Assembly (NCBI RefSeq): GCF_003208655.1
Contig: NZ_QKLU01000001.1
Coordinates: 744,001 to 808,000 of the forward strand
Reading direction: 5' to 3'
DNA from: Pedobacter nutrimenti
GTDB taxonomy: Bacteria; Bacteroidota; Bacteroidia; Sphingobacteriales; Sphingobacteriaceae
Length of the DNA: 64,000 nucleotides
The notes beneath the pieces were generated by a model that was given only the letters and a program-made list of their open reading frames with translations, was not told where the DNA came from and did not search any database. Below are positions 8,957 through 17,744 of the stretch, one piece after another (position 1 is the first letter of the stretch; the number at the start of each line of letters is the position of its first letter). Position numbers and translations under genes: made by a program.

Positions 8957-9985
8957 ATGTCTGACAAACCTACAACTATAAAAGAAATAGCAAAGCTGCT
9001 CAACATCTCGGTTTCTACCGTTTCGAGAGCTTTAAATGATCATTCCAGCATAGGTCTGATTACCAAAATGAGGGTAAAAAAACTTGCTGCAGAACTCAAT
9101 TATGAACCAAACCAAAGGGCTATACAGTTTTTGCAGGGAAAGTCCCACACCATTGGCGTAATTCTTCCTGAACTTTCTGAATCCTTCTTTTCGGCGGCAA
9201 TTAGTGGAATAGAAGATATTGCTTATAAAAGAAATTATACGGTACTGCTCGCACAGTCCCATGATGACCAGGACAGGGAAAAACTATTGGTCGAAAAAAT
9301 GAAAACCCAAAGGGTTGACGGCCTTCTGATTTCAGTTTCCAAAACCACCAGTACATATGAGCATTTTGAAGCGCTTAAAAAACTAAACATCCCAATTGTC
9401 TTTTTTGACCGCATCCCTCCTATTAAAAATATCCATTTTGTGGCCTCAAACCTGGAAACCGGCACTTATGAAGCGGTTAATTTTTTGCTAAAAAAAGGAC
9501 ACCGAACTATAGGAATGATCAATGGACCATCCACACTTGTAGCAAGTGCTGAAAGAAAAAATGGTTACATTAAGGCAATGACCTCACAGAGACTGAAATT
9601 TGACCCCTCTCTTATCGTGGGCTGTGACCTGAGTGATCAGGGCACTAAAGAAGCCATGGACACTTTACTACACCATAAACGCAAACCAACAGCTATTGTA
9701 ACCTTTAATGATTACGTCGCTTTGTTTGCCATCCGGCATGCCCGCTCCCTTCAGATCAAAATCAATGAGGACCTGGATTTTGTAAGTTATGCCAATCTTC
9801 CCATTATCAACTACATGGACTATACCCCTATTGCTTCTGTTGAACAATTCCCATATAAACAAGGAAAAAAAGCCGCCAACATCCTGCTCGATCTGATCAA
9901 CAAGCCTAGAAATGACTCCGGCACAGAGCAGGCCTACTTCAATATTGTTGTAGAATCAGAATTGGTCATCAACCAAAGCAAATAA
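8957..9985 (+). CDS. LacI-family transcriptional regulator
   Basis: Sugar-responsive DNA-binding regulator. The ATG at 8957 gives MSDKPTTIKEIAKLLN, placing the helix-turn-helix (TIKEIAKLLNISVSTVSRALN) at residues about 6-27 and the hinge helix near 50; a TTG three codons upstream is less likely. The rest is a periplasmic-binding-protein-like effector domain (SHTIGVILPELSESFF, VDGLLISVSK, IPIVFFDRIPP, GHRTIGMINGPS, PTAIVTFNDYVALFA). Length 342 residues is normal. Its position between susCD and a sugar kinase gene, and the LacI-type palindromes upstream of susC, make it the likely regulator of this locus. The effector is probably a phosphorylated or free amino sugar, which is inference. Confidence 0.94.
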   Translation: MSDKPTTIKEIAKLLNISVSTVSRALNDHSSIGLITKMRVKKLAAELNYEPNQRAIQFLQGKSHTIGVILPELSESFFSAAISGIEDIAYKRNYTVLLAQSHDDQDREKLLVEKMKTQRVDGLLISVSKTTSTYEHFEALKKLNIPIVFFDRIPPIKNIHFVASNLETGTYEAVNFLLKKGHRTIGMINGPSTLVASAERKNGYIKAMTSQRLKFDPSLIVGCDLSDQGTKEAMDTLLHHKRKPTAIVTFNDYVALFAIRHARSLQIKINEDLDFVSYANLPIINYMDYTPIASVEQFPYKQGKKAANILLDLINKPRNDSGTEQAYFNIVVESELVINQSK

Positions 9986-9992
9986 TTATACA

Positions 9993-10004
9993 CAACCGTT
10001 TGCG
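9993..10004. promoter_or_regulatory. Imperfect LacI-type operator before sugar kinase gene
   Basis: CAACCGTTTGCG differs by one base from the CAAACGTTTGCG form of the operators upstream of susC and sits 63 bp before the kinase start. Weak support on its own, stronger by position. Confidence 0.35.
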
Positions 10005-10066
10005 CATCTATCTCCTGGCCAAATTGATTACGTTTGATTTTACAACAACAAACCCAAACTTGCTTT

Positions 10067-11110
10067 ATGCTTGATCAAATTTTACCATTGTACGGAATCC
10101 AACCTGTTAAAAGCGACATACAATTATTTGGCGATGGCTTAATCAATCATACCTGGAAAATAACAACTGAATCTGCAGGTTACATCCTCCAAAAAGTAAA
10201 CCAGTCTGTATTTAAAAAACCTCAGGATATTGACCAGAATATTACGCTCTTAAACGCTTTCTTAAAAGATAAACACCCGGAATACCTGTTTGTGACCCCG
10301 CTTTGCGGACGTTCCGGAAAATCTTTAATGGAAACCCCAGCCGGGTTTTTCAGACTTTTTCCATTTGTAGAAAATTCGCATTCACTCAACGTATTAAATA
10401 GAAAAGAAGAAGCCTACGAAGCTGCAAAACAATTTGGCAAATTTTCCATGCTGTTAAATGATTTTGATGTGACGCAACTGCACATTACTTTGTCTGATTT
10501 TCATAACCTGAGCCTACGCTACGAACAATTCTTATCGGCTGTTCAGAAGGCCTCAGAAGAAAGAAAAACAAAATCCAGTGCACTCATTTCTTTTATAAAT
10601 GAACACAAAAACCTGGTGGAGATTTACAATGGTATCGTTCATAATAAAGAAATCCCACTTCGGGTGATTCATCATGATACTAAGATTAACAACGTACTTT
10701 TCGATCCCCAAAACAAAGGCATTTGTGTTATAGATTTGGATACAGTTATGCCTGGTTATTTTATCAGTGATGTTGGGGACATGATGAGAACCTATTTATC
10801 CGCTGCCAATGAAGAAGAAACTGATTTAAATAAAATCAATGTCAGGATAGACTTTTTTAAAGCCATATATGATGGTTACATGGAAGAAATGGGCAGCGTG
10901 CTTACTGAAACTGAAAAAAAATATTTTGTGTATGCCGGAAAATTTATCATCTATATGCAGGCCATACGCTTCCTGGCCGACTATCTTCAAAATGATATTT
11001 ATTATGGAGAAAAATATCCGGAGCATAATTTTAACCGGGCCGCAAATCAGATACAGCTTCTGCGTAAGTACATAGAAATTGAAGATAACCTTGTAAAGTT
11101 GCTCCACTGA
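10067..11110 (+). CDS. N-acetylhexosamine 1-kinase-like phosphotransferase (NahK/APH family)
   Basis: Cytoplasmic kinase of the aminoglycoside-phosphotransferase fold. NahK enzymes phosphorylate GlcNAc or GalNAc at C1 so that it can be turned into a UDP-sugar. The catalytic loop HHDTKINN is at 202-209 and the metal-binding DLD at 223-225, with FGDGLINHTW near the N-terminus as in NahK relatives. The ATG at 10067 was chosen; an upstream TTG at 10034 adds an unlikely tail. It directly follows the LacI-family gene. With GH109 upstream, the simplest reading is that GalNAc released from a glycan is phosphorylated here. Homoserine or choline kinase activity is the main alternative. Confidence 0.8.
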   Translation: MLDQILPLYGIQPVKSDIQLFGDGLINHTWKITTESAGYILQKVNQSVFKKPQDIDQNITLLNAFLKDKHPEYLFVTPLCGRSGKSLMETPAGFFRLFPFVENSHSLNVLNRKEEAYEAAKQFGKFSMLLNDFDVTQLHITLSDFHNLSLRYEQFLSAVQKASEERKTKSSALISFINEHKNLVEIYNGIVHNKEIPLRVIHHDTKINNVLFDPQNKGICVIDLDTVMPGYFISDVGDMMRTYLSAANEEETDLNKINVRIDFFKAIYDGYMEEMGSVLTETEKKYFVYAGKFIIYMQAIRFLADYLQNDIYYGEKYPEHNFNRAANQIQLLRKYIEIEDNLVKLLH

Positions 11111-11176
11111 GCATTTGAATAAAACAATATTTCAATATCTTTATCCCATCACACAACTAACAAGGGCTGAGGCTGC

Positions 11177-12277
11177 ATGGGAAAACGCTTATCAGGGTAC
11201 AAGACTGAATTTTATGCCAATTTTAAAAACTACAGGGCGATCCTGCATCTTTTGTATTGGATCATTTGCGCAGTAGCATTTTTTTTTCTATATAAATCGA
11301 GTGTCGACGCTAAAATAGGTCATTTACCTCCTTCCTATATCGCTGTTCATTACTTGCTGCGTTATGTAGTGTCACTTGTACTCTGTTATAGTTTTCTGTA
11401 CCTGGTTGTTCCCTTAAACAAAGGTAAAAACAGGTCAAAATTCTGGATTGCATTTATAGTACTTCTTAGCTTTTGGTATCTTGTTCTTATTGTAGGGTTT
11501 CGGGTCAATGTAAGCCTGCACCCTGAGCTTAAAACCTTTCCAACGGACAGATTAACTGCATTATGGAGACCAAACCTGCTGCCTTACATTTTCATGTTTG
11601 CTTTTTTTATTGCCATTTATTATTTCGTGGATATTTATGACAGACAAAAGGAAATACAAAAACTACAGCACTTTAAAACAGAGAAAATTGCACTGGAAAG
11701 CAGGTTTTTAAAATCCCAGATTAATCCCCATTTTTTGTTCAACACCTTAAATAATATTTATGCTTTGAGCCTCAAAAAATCGGGGCAAACTTCGGTTATT
11801 ATCGACCGGCTGGAGTCTTTATTACATTACATGTTGTACGAATGTAAAGAAGACCTGGTGCCACTTTCCAATGAATTTATTTTTACACAAAGTTATATCG
11901 ATCTGGAAAAGTTAAGGCACCGGGAGGAACGTTGCGAAGTAAAAGTTAACATCACCGGCGATGCTGAAAAGAAAATGATTGCCCCACTCCTGCTGATCAA
12001 TTTTCTGGAAAATGCGTTTAAGCACGGTACTAAAACCAGTTTTGGTAAATCCTGGATATACATGGATATCAATGTAGAACCTAAAAAGATGCATTTTGTA
12101 TTAAAAAACAGCAAGCCAAGCCAACCGGCACTTTACCAGGGCATTTCTGAATACAAAGGAGGAATAGGGTTAAAGAACGTAAAACGACGTCTGGAAATAC
12201 TTTATCCTAAAAAACATATTTTAACCATTAATGACAACCAAGACTACTTTGAAGTTTGTCTGGAGCTTACCTTTTAA
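11177..12277 (+). CDS. LytS/YehU-type sensor histidine kinase
   Basis: Membrane sensor kinase of the His_kinase (PF06580) family, which normally pairs with a LytTR response regulator. There are four N-terminal membrane segments (about 20-40, 57-80, 90-110 and 133-152), then a coiled linker and the H-box QINPHFLFNTLNN with His185. The ATPase part has the N-box INFLENAFKHG and the G-box GGIGLKNVKRRLEILYP. Length 366 residues. It is followed 2 bp later by a related but degenerate protein, and no LytTR regulator is found in the neighbourhood, so its partner must be elsewhere. Confidence 0.93.
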   Translation: MGKRLSGYKTEFYANFKNYRAILHLLYWIICAVAFFFLYKSSVDAKIGHLPPSYIAVHYLLRYVVSLVLCYSFLYLVVPLNKGKNRSKFWIAFIVLLSFWYLVLIVGFRVNVSLHPELKTFPTDRLTALWRPNLLPYIFMFAFFIAIYYFVDIYDRQKEIQKLQHFKTEKIALESRFLKSQINPHFLFNTLNNIYALSLKKSGQTSVIIDRLESLLHYMLYECKEDLVPLSNEFIFTQSYIDLEKLRHREERCEVKVNITGDAEKKMIAPLLLINFLENAFKHGTKTSFGKSWIYMDINVEPKKMHFVLKNSKPSQPALYQGISEYKGGIGLKNVKRRLEILYPKKHILTINDNQDYFEVCLELTF

Positions 12278-12279
12278 CA

Positions 12280-13365
12280 ATGAACCAATTTGTACAGCTA
12301 GAAATTAACGAAAAAAGCCGCTGGATTTATTTTACCAAATACCGGTGGGTCGCTCATGTACTGTACTGGACCTGGGTGTTGGTTATTGGTACAATTCTAA
12401 ACACAAGCCTGACATCCAAAGAAGCCATCACGCCTTCGGTTATATTTTACAACTTCTTTTTGGTCAACTTGCCAATTGCTGCTTTCTTTTACACCTATTG
12501 TCTGGTTCTGATCCCTATTTTTTTTAAAAGAAATAGAAAAATGTTGTTTTGGATGCTTGTTTTGCTTTCCATGATTATTTTCCCTGCTCTTAACATCTAT
12601 TTCAACAGGTTATTTCCCAGAATCGTCGAATTGGAAAACGTCGCAAAACTAAGTTTTATCAAACAATATTTGATTCAGCTATTTGGTTATTTTTTTAACT
12701 TTTTGATTTTTTCGGCGCTTCTGTTCTTCATGGAAAAAAATGAAGAAAATGACACCATACAGGAACTGGAAAATGAACAAAAAGAAATCGAACAGGTTAA
12801 ACTAAACCTGCTCAAAACGAATATCAGTCCTGATTTCTTAATGAGGTCCCTGCAACAATTGAAAAGAGCTGCCAGGGAGCAAAAAGAAGAAACTTCACAA
12901 TCTATCATTACCTTCTCCGATTTAATGCGTTACAGATTGTATCGGGGCCGTCAGGCATTTAGCCCCTTAACAGAAGAACTTCTTGCTTTGAATTCTTTTA
13001 TCAGTTTCATAGAATCAGAAGAGCGGAATAACCTTGCCATAAAGCTTAAGGTGTATGGTCAAACAACCGAAAAAAACATAGCCCCATTATGTTTGATCAA
13101 TATTCTTGAGTTTTTTTGCAAAACAGCACCTGAAAAACCAGCTAGCTTAAAAATAGAGGTAACCGCAGGCGATACGACCATTGGTATGGGCCTCGATTAC
13201 AGCGCAGCGGCTGACGAAAAATTATTACTGGATCTTGAAAAATATGGAGTCAATTACAAACAGCTGTACGGAGATGAAGTGGAGTTTGATTTAAAGAACA
13301 GTGAAAACGGCCATTGTATAATTAAAATGCACCTTCCATGGATTGCTCCGCCAGGCAAGCCCTGA
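12280..13365 (+). CDS. Degenerate LytS-type histidine kinase (pseudokinase)
   Basis: Same layout as the preceding kinase: four hydrophobic segments within about residues 24-150, a charged coiled coil (about 152-180), and a remnant H-box ISPDFLMRSLQQL at 182-194 in which the histidine is replaced by Asp185. The N-box has become INILEFFCKT, without the key asparagine, and no G-box is visible. So it should neither bind ATP normally nor be phosphorylated on His. The ATG at 12280 is preferred to a TTG at 12256 that would overlap the upstream gene. It may act as a receptor or regulatory subunit of the active kinase. Its last 44 bp overlap the convergent COG0523 gene. Confidence 0.8.
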   Translation: MNQFVQLEINEKSRWIYFTKYRWVAHVLYWTWVLVIGTILNTSLTSKEAITPSVIFYNFFLVNLPIAAFFYTYCLVLIPIFFKRNRKMLFWMLVLLSMIIFPALNIYFNRLFPRIVELENVAKLSFIKQYLIQLFGYFFNFLIFSALLFFMEKNEENDTIQELENEQKEIEQVKLNLLKTNISPDFLMRSLQQLKRAAREQKEETSQSIITFSDLMRYRLYRGRQAFSPLTEELLALNSFISFIESEERNNLAIKLKVYGQTTEKNIAPLCLINILEFFCKTAPEKPASLKIEVTAGDTTIGMGLDYSAAADEKLLLDLEKYGVNYKQLYGDEVEFDLKNSENGHCIIKMHLPWIAPPGKP

Positions 13366-14350
13366 ACATTTTATCCAATCCCTTACTTTGGAGATTGCGA
13401 CCAATAATGACAATTTTACTCTCCCTTTTTGCTTCTTTTTCCCAGGTTTCTCCTTCAGTTATGGAAACCGACTTTGAAACAGTTTGAACGACCATTTTAG
13501 AAGAAGCTCCTTTTGAAGCGACTATCCCCTTTATACGATACACATTTGAGGATTGAAGGATCAGAAAAACGAGTAAACGCTGCCGGAGCAATGTAATGTC
13601 AAAATCCTGCCCATAGCAGAGCAATACCGTTTCAATATCACTGTGCTGATGACGGGTATGAATGTTTTTTAAAGGGCCCATGGCCGATACAGAGGAAAGG
13701 TTAACGACTCCTTTAACCGGAAGAAAATTAACTTTGGGCTTAAAAAATGAAGTATTTTCCTTTTTAAAAAGCAGGCTGGTGTTAAAATTTTCACGGGAAC
13801 GGACCAGTATTTCTGCAAAAGGATTAATTAATTTCAATTTATCCACAATCTCATTTGCATAATGAACAGAAACCTGCTCCACTTTATTTAACAGAATTAC
13901 ATCACTAAATGAAATCTGCTGAATGGCTTCCTGGGTTTCCTTAAGCTGGTCTTCAATAAGCTGGACATCTACTACACAAATCACCTGTTGAAGTGAAAAG
14001 CCCTTTTGTACGTTTGGATTTGTTAAAAAGGGGTGCGCAATATTGGCAGGGTCTGCAATACCTGTTGCTTCAATTAATAAATGGTCCCACAGGCTTCTCT
14101 TATCCCATAACTGATTGAGAACCTCAAATATGTCTTCATTCAATGAACAACACAAACAACCATCATTCAATTCGATAACCGGCCCCTCTCCTTTTATGAT
14201 CAGTTCAGCGTCAATACTTTGTGCACCAACCTCATTTTCCAGTACCGCAAATCGAAGCTCTTTTCTCTGCAAAATGATTTCATTTAGCAGTGTCGTTTTT
14301 CCTGCCCCAAGAAATCCGGTCATTAGGGATACCTTTTTAATAATGCTCAT
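13322..14350 (-). CDS. COG0523/CobW-family GTPase, probable metallochaperone
   Basis: G3E-family P-loop GTPase that delivers metal (often zinc) to target enzymes. Walker A GFLGAGKTT is at 12-20, the metal-binding CxCC motif (GCLCC) at 63-67, the Walker B/switch region LLIEATGIADP near 91, and NKVE (variant of NKxD) at 154-157. A CobW C-terminal domain follows (ETVLLCYGQDFDITLLRQRLLVFL). Length 342 residues is normal. There is no cobalamin gene nearby, so a true CobW role is unlikely. No Zur-like site was recognised upstream. The 3' end overlaps the convergent pseudokinase gene by 44 bp. Confidence 0.88.
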   Translation of the reverse strand: MSIIKKVSLMTGFLGAGKTTLLNEIILQRKELRFAVLENEVGAQSIDAELIIKGEGPVIELNDGCLCCSLNEDIFEVLNQLWDKRSLWDHLLIEATGIADPANIAHPFLTNPNVQKGFSLQQVICVVDVQLIEDQLKETQEAIQQISFSDVILLNKVEQVSVHYANEIVDKLKLINPFAEILVRSRENFNTSLLFKKENTSFFKPKVNFLPVKGVVNLSSVSAMGPLKNIHTRHQHSDIETVLLCYGQDFDITLLRQRLLVFLILQSSNVYRIKGIVASKGASSKMVVQTVSKSVSITEGETWEKEAKRESKIVIIGRNLQSKGLDKMFRACLAEQSMEGAF

Positions 14351-14560
14351 CAGTAATGTAAAAATAAGATTAAATACTTGTCTGTATATACAATCAATTG
14401 TAAATTTAAGCCCTCAATAAGCAATTCGCAACAATGCATAGCGATCCCTTAAAGATACGCAATAATGCAATTCAGTTGCAAATAAATCATTATGTTTGAT
14501 GCAGGGATACATAGAGATGAGCGATGATGGGAGAACAAATGAATTTTAACTAACACATAT

Positions 14561-15757
14561 ATGAATAAAACCACAATTAAACCATTAATTTTAGCGGCCT
14601 CGTTATTATTCAGCCTGAATTATGCGCAAGCACAGGACAATCTGGTCAATTCTTTAAAAAATAACCAAAGCGCAAAGAGCAAAGAAAGTTTCAAATTTAC
14701 AGATGTTATTAATCTGGCCAATACCCCTGTTAAAAACCAGGGCTCTTCGGGTACCTGCTGGAGCTATTCTACAAACTCTTTTCTGGAATCAGAAATGATC
14801 AAGGCGGGCAAAACACCTGTAGCCCTTTCCGAAATATTTTCTGCCAGAAATGCCTATATAGAAAAAGGAAAAAATTATGTTCGGATGCATGGTGCAGTTA
14901 CCCTGGGAGATGGCGGAGCCCTACATGATGTCATCAATATGTACAGAAAATATGGAGCTGTTCCGCAATCTGTTTATACAGGTTTAAATTATGGCACCAC
15001 TATTAATAAATTCGGAGAAATGGGCGAATTAATGAGCGGTATTCTGGCCGGAGTTGTTAAAGACGCCAATAAAACCTTAACCCCAAACTGGCAAAAAGCT
15101 TATGCGGCGGTGATTGATGCTTATTTAGGGGAAGTTCCTAAAAATTTCGACTACAATGGAAAAAAATATACCCCAATGAGCTTTGCAAAAGAAGTTGTTG
15201 GCATTAATCCAGACGATTATGTAGAACTTTCTTCATTTAATGATTATCCTTATTATTCTAAATTTACACTGCTAGTTCCTGACAACTGGTCATTTGATCA
15301 GGTCTATAATGTTAAAGTCAATGAAATCACCGACATTATTGATCATGCATTAAAGAAAGGTTATACGGTTGCCTGGGCAACTGATGTGAGCGAAAAAGGA
15401 TTCTCTTACAAGAATGGTGTCGCTTATGTTCCGGAAAAAGCTTATGAAGCCATGACCGCAGAGGAAAAATCAACTATGTTTGACGGCCCTAAACCTGAAA
15501 TGGAAATTAATGAAACCAACCGCCAACAGGCATTTGATAATTATCAGACTACTGACGATCACGGAATGCACATCATTGGTTTGACTAAAGACCAAAATGG
15601 AAAAGAATACTATATCGTAAAAAATTCCTGGGGGGTTACAAATGACTACAAAGGTTATCTGTATGTAACCAAAAACTATGTAAAATATAAAACAACCGCT
15701 TTCTTATTAAACAAAGCGGGTATACCAGCCGATGTCCGCAAAAAAATCGGTGTATAA
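14561..15757 (+). CDS. Exported C1B peptidase, bleomycin hydrolase/aminopeptidase C family
   Basis: Papain-like cysteine aminopeptidase. Motifs are VKNQGSSGTCWSYSTNSF with the oxyanion Gln60 and nucleophile Cys66, DDHGMHIIGL with the probable catalytic His334, and VKNSWG with the Asn near 355. A signal peptide (LILAASLLFSLNYAQAQ) shows export, unlike the cytoplasmic PepC of Firmicutes. Length 398 residues is a little short of the usual 440-470. The C-terminus ends in RKKIGV. It is monocistronic, with a strong bidirectional terminator behind it. Alternative names would be dipeptidyl aminopeptidase-like C1 protease. Confidence 0.9.
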   Translation: MNKTTIKPLILAASLLFSLNYAQAQDNLVNSLKNNQSAKSKESFKFTDVINLANTPVKNQGSSGTCWSYSTNSFLESEMIKAGKTPVALSEIFSARNAYIEKGKNYVRMHGAVTLGDGGALHDVINMYRKYGAVPQSVYTGLNYGTTINKFGEMGELMSGILAGVVKDANKTLTPNWQKAYAAVIDAYLGEVPKNFDYNGKKYTPMSFAKEVVGINPDDYVELSSFNDYPYYSKFTLLVPDNWSFDQVYNVKVNEITDIIDHALKKGYTVAWATDVSEKGFSYKNGVAYVPEKAYEAMTAEEKSTMFDGPKPEMEINETNRQQAFDNYQTTDDHGMHIIGLTKDQNGKEYYIVKNSWGVTNDYKGYLYVTKNYVKYKTTAFLLNKAGIPADVRKKIGV

Positions 15758-15774
15758 AATTCATTAAACCTTAA

Positions 15775-15810
15775 AAAGAAAGGCCCTGTCATGTGACAGG
15801 GCCTTTCTTT
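15775..15810. terminator. Strong bidirectional terminator
   Basis: Perfect 17-bp inverted repeat (AAAGAAAGGCCCTGTCA and its complement, two-base centre) with A-rich left and T-rich right flanks, placed between the convergent C1 peptidase and thioesterase genes. Confidence 0.9.
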
Positions 15811-15827
15811 TTATCAGGAATATCTAT

Positions 15828-16214
15828 TTACTTCAGAATGGAAGTAGGCTTTTTATGCTCATCTATAGCCACAAAAGAAAATTCTCCGGTAACCGCTTTT
15901 TCCCTCAGTTGAGAATACATTTGTTCTACATAAATATCCACTTTAACCTTTAAACTGGTATTTCCTATATGGCTGACTACTCCGATCAGTTCTACGATGG
16001 TTCCCGCTGGAATGGGTTGTTTAAAATCAATCCTGTCACTGCTCACAGTCACCATAATCTGGCGGCTAAAACGTGTTGCGGTAATAAAAGCCACCTCGTC
16101 CATCATATGCATAGCTGTTCCCCCGAACAAAGTGTCATAATGGTTTGTCGTATTGGGAAAAACTGCTTTGAATATTCTGGTTTCTGATGCTTTGATTCTT
16201 TCTTCTATTGTCAT
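15828..16214 (-). CDS. Hotdog-fold acyl-CoA thioesterase (YciA/BACH-like)
   Basis: Hydrolyses acyl-CoA to free acid and CoA in the cytoplasm. The 128-residue protein has the family features FPNTTNHYDTLFGGTAMHMMDEVAFITATRF (asparagine, glycine-rich turn and the MDE acidic residue), then VTVSSDRIDFKQPIPAGTIVELIG on the long central helix and strands, typical of acyl-CoA thioesterase 4HBT proteins such as YciA. The chain-length preference cannot be read. It is a single-gene unit. Confidence 0.9.
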   Translation of the reverse strand: MTIEERIKASETRIFKAVFPNTTNHYDTLFGGTAMHMMDEVAFITATRFSRQIMVTVSSDRIDFKQPIPAGTIVELIGVVSHIGNTSLKVKVDIYVEQMYSQLREKAVTGEFSFVAIDEHKKPTSILK

Positions 16215-16306
16215 TTTAAAATATGGTTTCTTTATGTCTGTGGGCCAAAGATAAGAAGCTGTTTAAATTAAACCGTTTAATTGTGGTACACAAAAGTCAT
16301 AAAACA

Positions 16307-16333
16307 AAACAGCCTGCTTCTAGCAGGCTGTTT
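16307..16333 (-). terminator. Terminator after histone-like gene
   Basis: Perfect 12-bp stem AAACAGCCTGCT, loop TCT, AGCAGGCTGTTT, followed on the minus strand by T-rich sequence; 22 bp past the stop of the histone-like gene. Confidence 0.85.
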
Positions 16334-16355
16334 ATATAGCAATAAATGCAAAATA

Positions 16356-16535
16356 CTATTTAGCGCTGTTTTTCTTTTCTGTAACTTCAGTACGGATGTC
16401 CTGAGCAAGAACTTTTAAATCTTGCATTGCTTTACGTACTCTGGTTCCGGCAGCACCGTTACCTGCACTATAAAATTTCTCTACGTCAGCCTCTACAGAA
16501 GCAATAAGTTCTTTAACTTTTGCGAATTTTTCCAT
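16356..16535 (-). CDS. Histone H1-like small basic DNA-binding protein
   Basis: A 59-residue protein, MEKFAKVKELIASVEAD..., with KAMQDLKVLAQDIRTEV and a lysine-rich tail ending KKNSAK. This matches the short histone H1/Hc1-like proteins that are near-universal in Bacteroidota and are thought to bind DNA. Helical and charged, with the conserved middle GNGAAGTRVRKAMQ. It has its own terminator and is likely well expressed. ATG start at 16535. The role in nucleoid structure is from family knowledge. Confidence 0.85.
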   Translation of the reverse strand: MEKFAKVKELIASVEADVEKFYSAGNGAAGTRVRKAMQDLKVLAQDIRTEVTEKKNSAK

Positions 16536-16736
16536 GTTTTGATTTTTAATTTATTGCCAAATATATAATTTTTAACAAAAAAAAATCAATAGCAAATTTC
16601 AATAAAATTTAGCCCCTACCTATTGCAGACAACTTTTTTTGAAATTTTACCCAAAAAAATGACTAATATCGTAACTTAAATTTAACTTCAGTTTTACTAC
16701 AGATTTTATGTGTTCTTTAGATAAAAAGAAATTTTT

Positions 16737-17744
16737 ATGAAAAAGGCAAATCTATTGACTCTGGTCCTGCTGTTTCCCTGTGCTTTTACCTACGCGCAGG
16801 GTAAAACCGGAATGCACATTGTTAACAAGCTCAAAATCAACAGCGATGGCGGTTGGGATTATCTCAGCATAGATGTTCCTCATCAGAGAATATATGTATC
16901 ACATGGCAATCAGGTGAATATTTTGAACGAAATAACCGGTGATTCCGTTGGTTATATTCCAGGTACCAAAGGTGTTCACGGTATTGCCATAGCAGGCCCA
17001 TTTGGCAAAGGATATACCAGTAATGGCAAATCAGCAAGCTGTACCGTATTTGATCTGAAAAATTACAAAATAATTAGGGAAATAACTGTCGGGGAAAACC
17101 CAGATGCTCTGTTTTATGATGAATATTCCAAAAATGTCATCGTTTTTAACGGGCGCGGCCAAAGCGCCAGCATCATAAATCCTGTAAGTGATAAAGTGGT
17201 TGCAACCATTCCGTTGGGGGGAAAACCTGAGGCAGGTGTGTCAGATGGAAAAGGAACAATTTATGTAAATATTGAAGACAAAAATGAAATTGTTGCTTTC
17301 GATATCAAAACCAATAAGGTTAAAAAAAGATATAAGCTGCAAACAGGAGAAGAACCCAGCGGACTTGCCATAGACCAGTCCAGAGGCCGCCTGTTTAGCG
17401 TTTGCAGCAATAAACAAATGATTGTTTTGGATATAAAAACCGGTCAGGAGTTGGCTGTGCTTCCAATTGGAGAAGGAAGTGACGGGGTGGTTTACGATCC
17501 AATTCTTAAAAGGGCCTACAGCTCTAATGGCGAAGGCAATATTACAGTCGTCCAGGAACTTCAGCCAGGAAAATTTGAGGTCCTGGAAACAATAAAAACA
17601 GCAAAAGGGGCAAGAACAATAGCCTTGAATACGAAAACACACCATCTTTTTCTTCCTACCGCGGATTTTACGCCTTCCCAGGAAAAAGGAAAAAGACCAC
17701 AAAGGGTACCAGGTACCTTTAGAATTTTAGAAATCGGAAAATAA
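16737..17744 (+). CDS. Exported YncE/YVTN-type beta-propeller protein
   Basis: Periplasmic protein with a signal peptide (LLTLVLLFPCAFTYAQ) and repeated propeller blades of about 40 residues, each with a strand pattern such as NKVKKRYKLQTGEEPSGLAIDQSRGRLFSVC or KVVATIPLGGKPEAGVSDGKG. No enzyme motif is visible. Propellers like this often act as scaffolds or bind ligands. The next gene, a membrane hydroxylase-like protein, starts on the base after its stop, so the two are translationally linked. Length 335 residues. Function otherwise unknown. Confidence 0.85.
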   Translation: MKKANLLTLVLLFPCAFTYAQGKTGMHIVNKLKINSDGGWDYLSIDVPHQRIYVSHGNQVNILNEITGDSVGYIPGTKGVHGIAIAGPFGKGYTSNGKSASCTVFDLKNYKIIREITVGENPDALFYDEYSKNVIVFNGRGQSASIINPVSDKVVATIPLGGKPEAGVSDGKGTIYVNIEDKNEIVAFDIKTNKVKKRYKLQTGEEPSGLAIDQSRGRLFSVCSNKQMIVLDIKTGQELAVLPIGEGSDGVVYDPILKRAYSSNGEGNITVVQELQPGKFEVLETIKTAKGARTIALNTKTHHLFLPTADFTPSQEKGKRPQRVPGTFRILEIGK

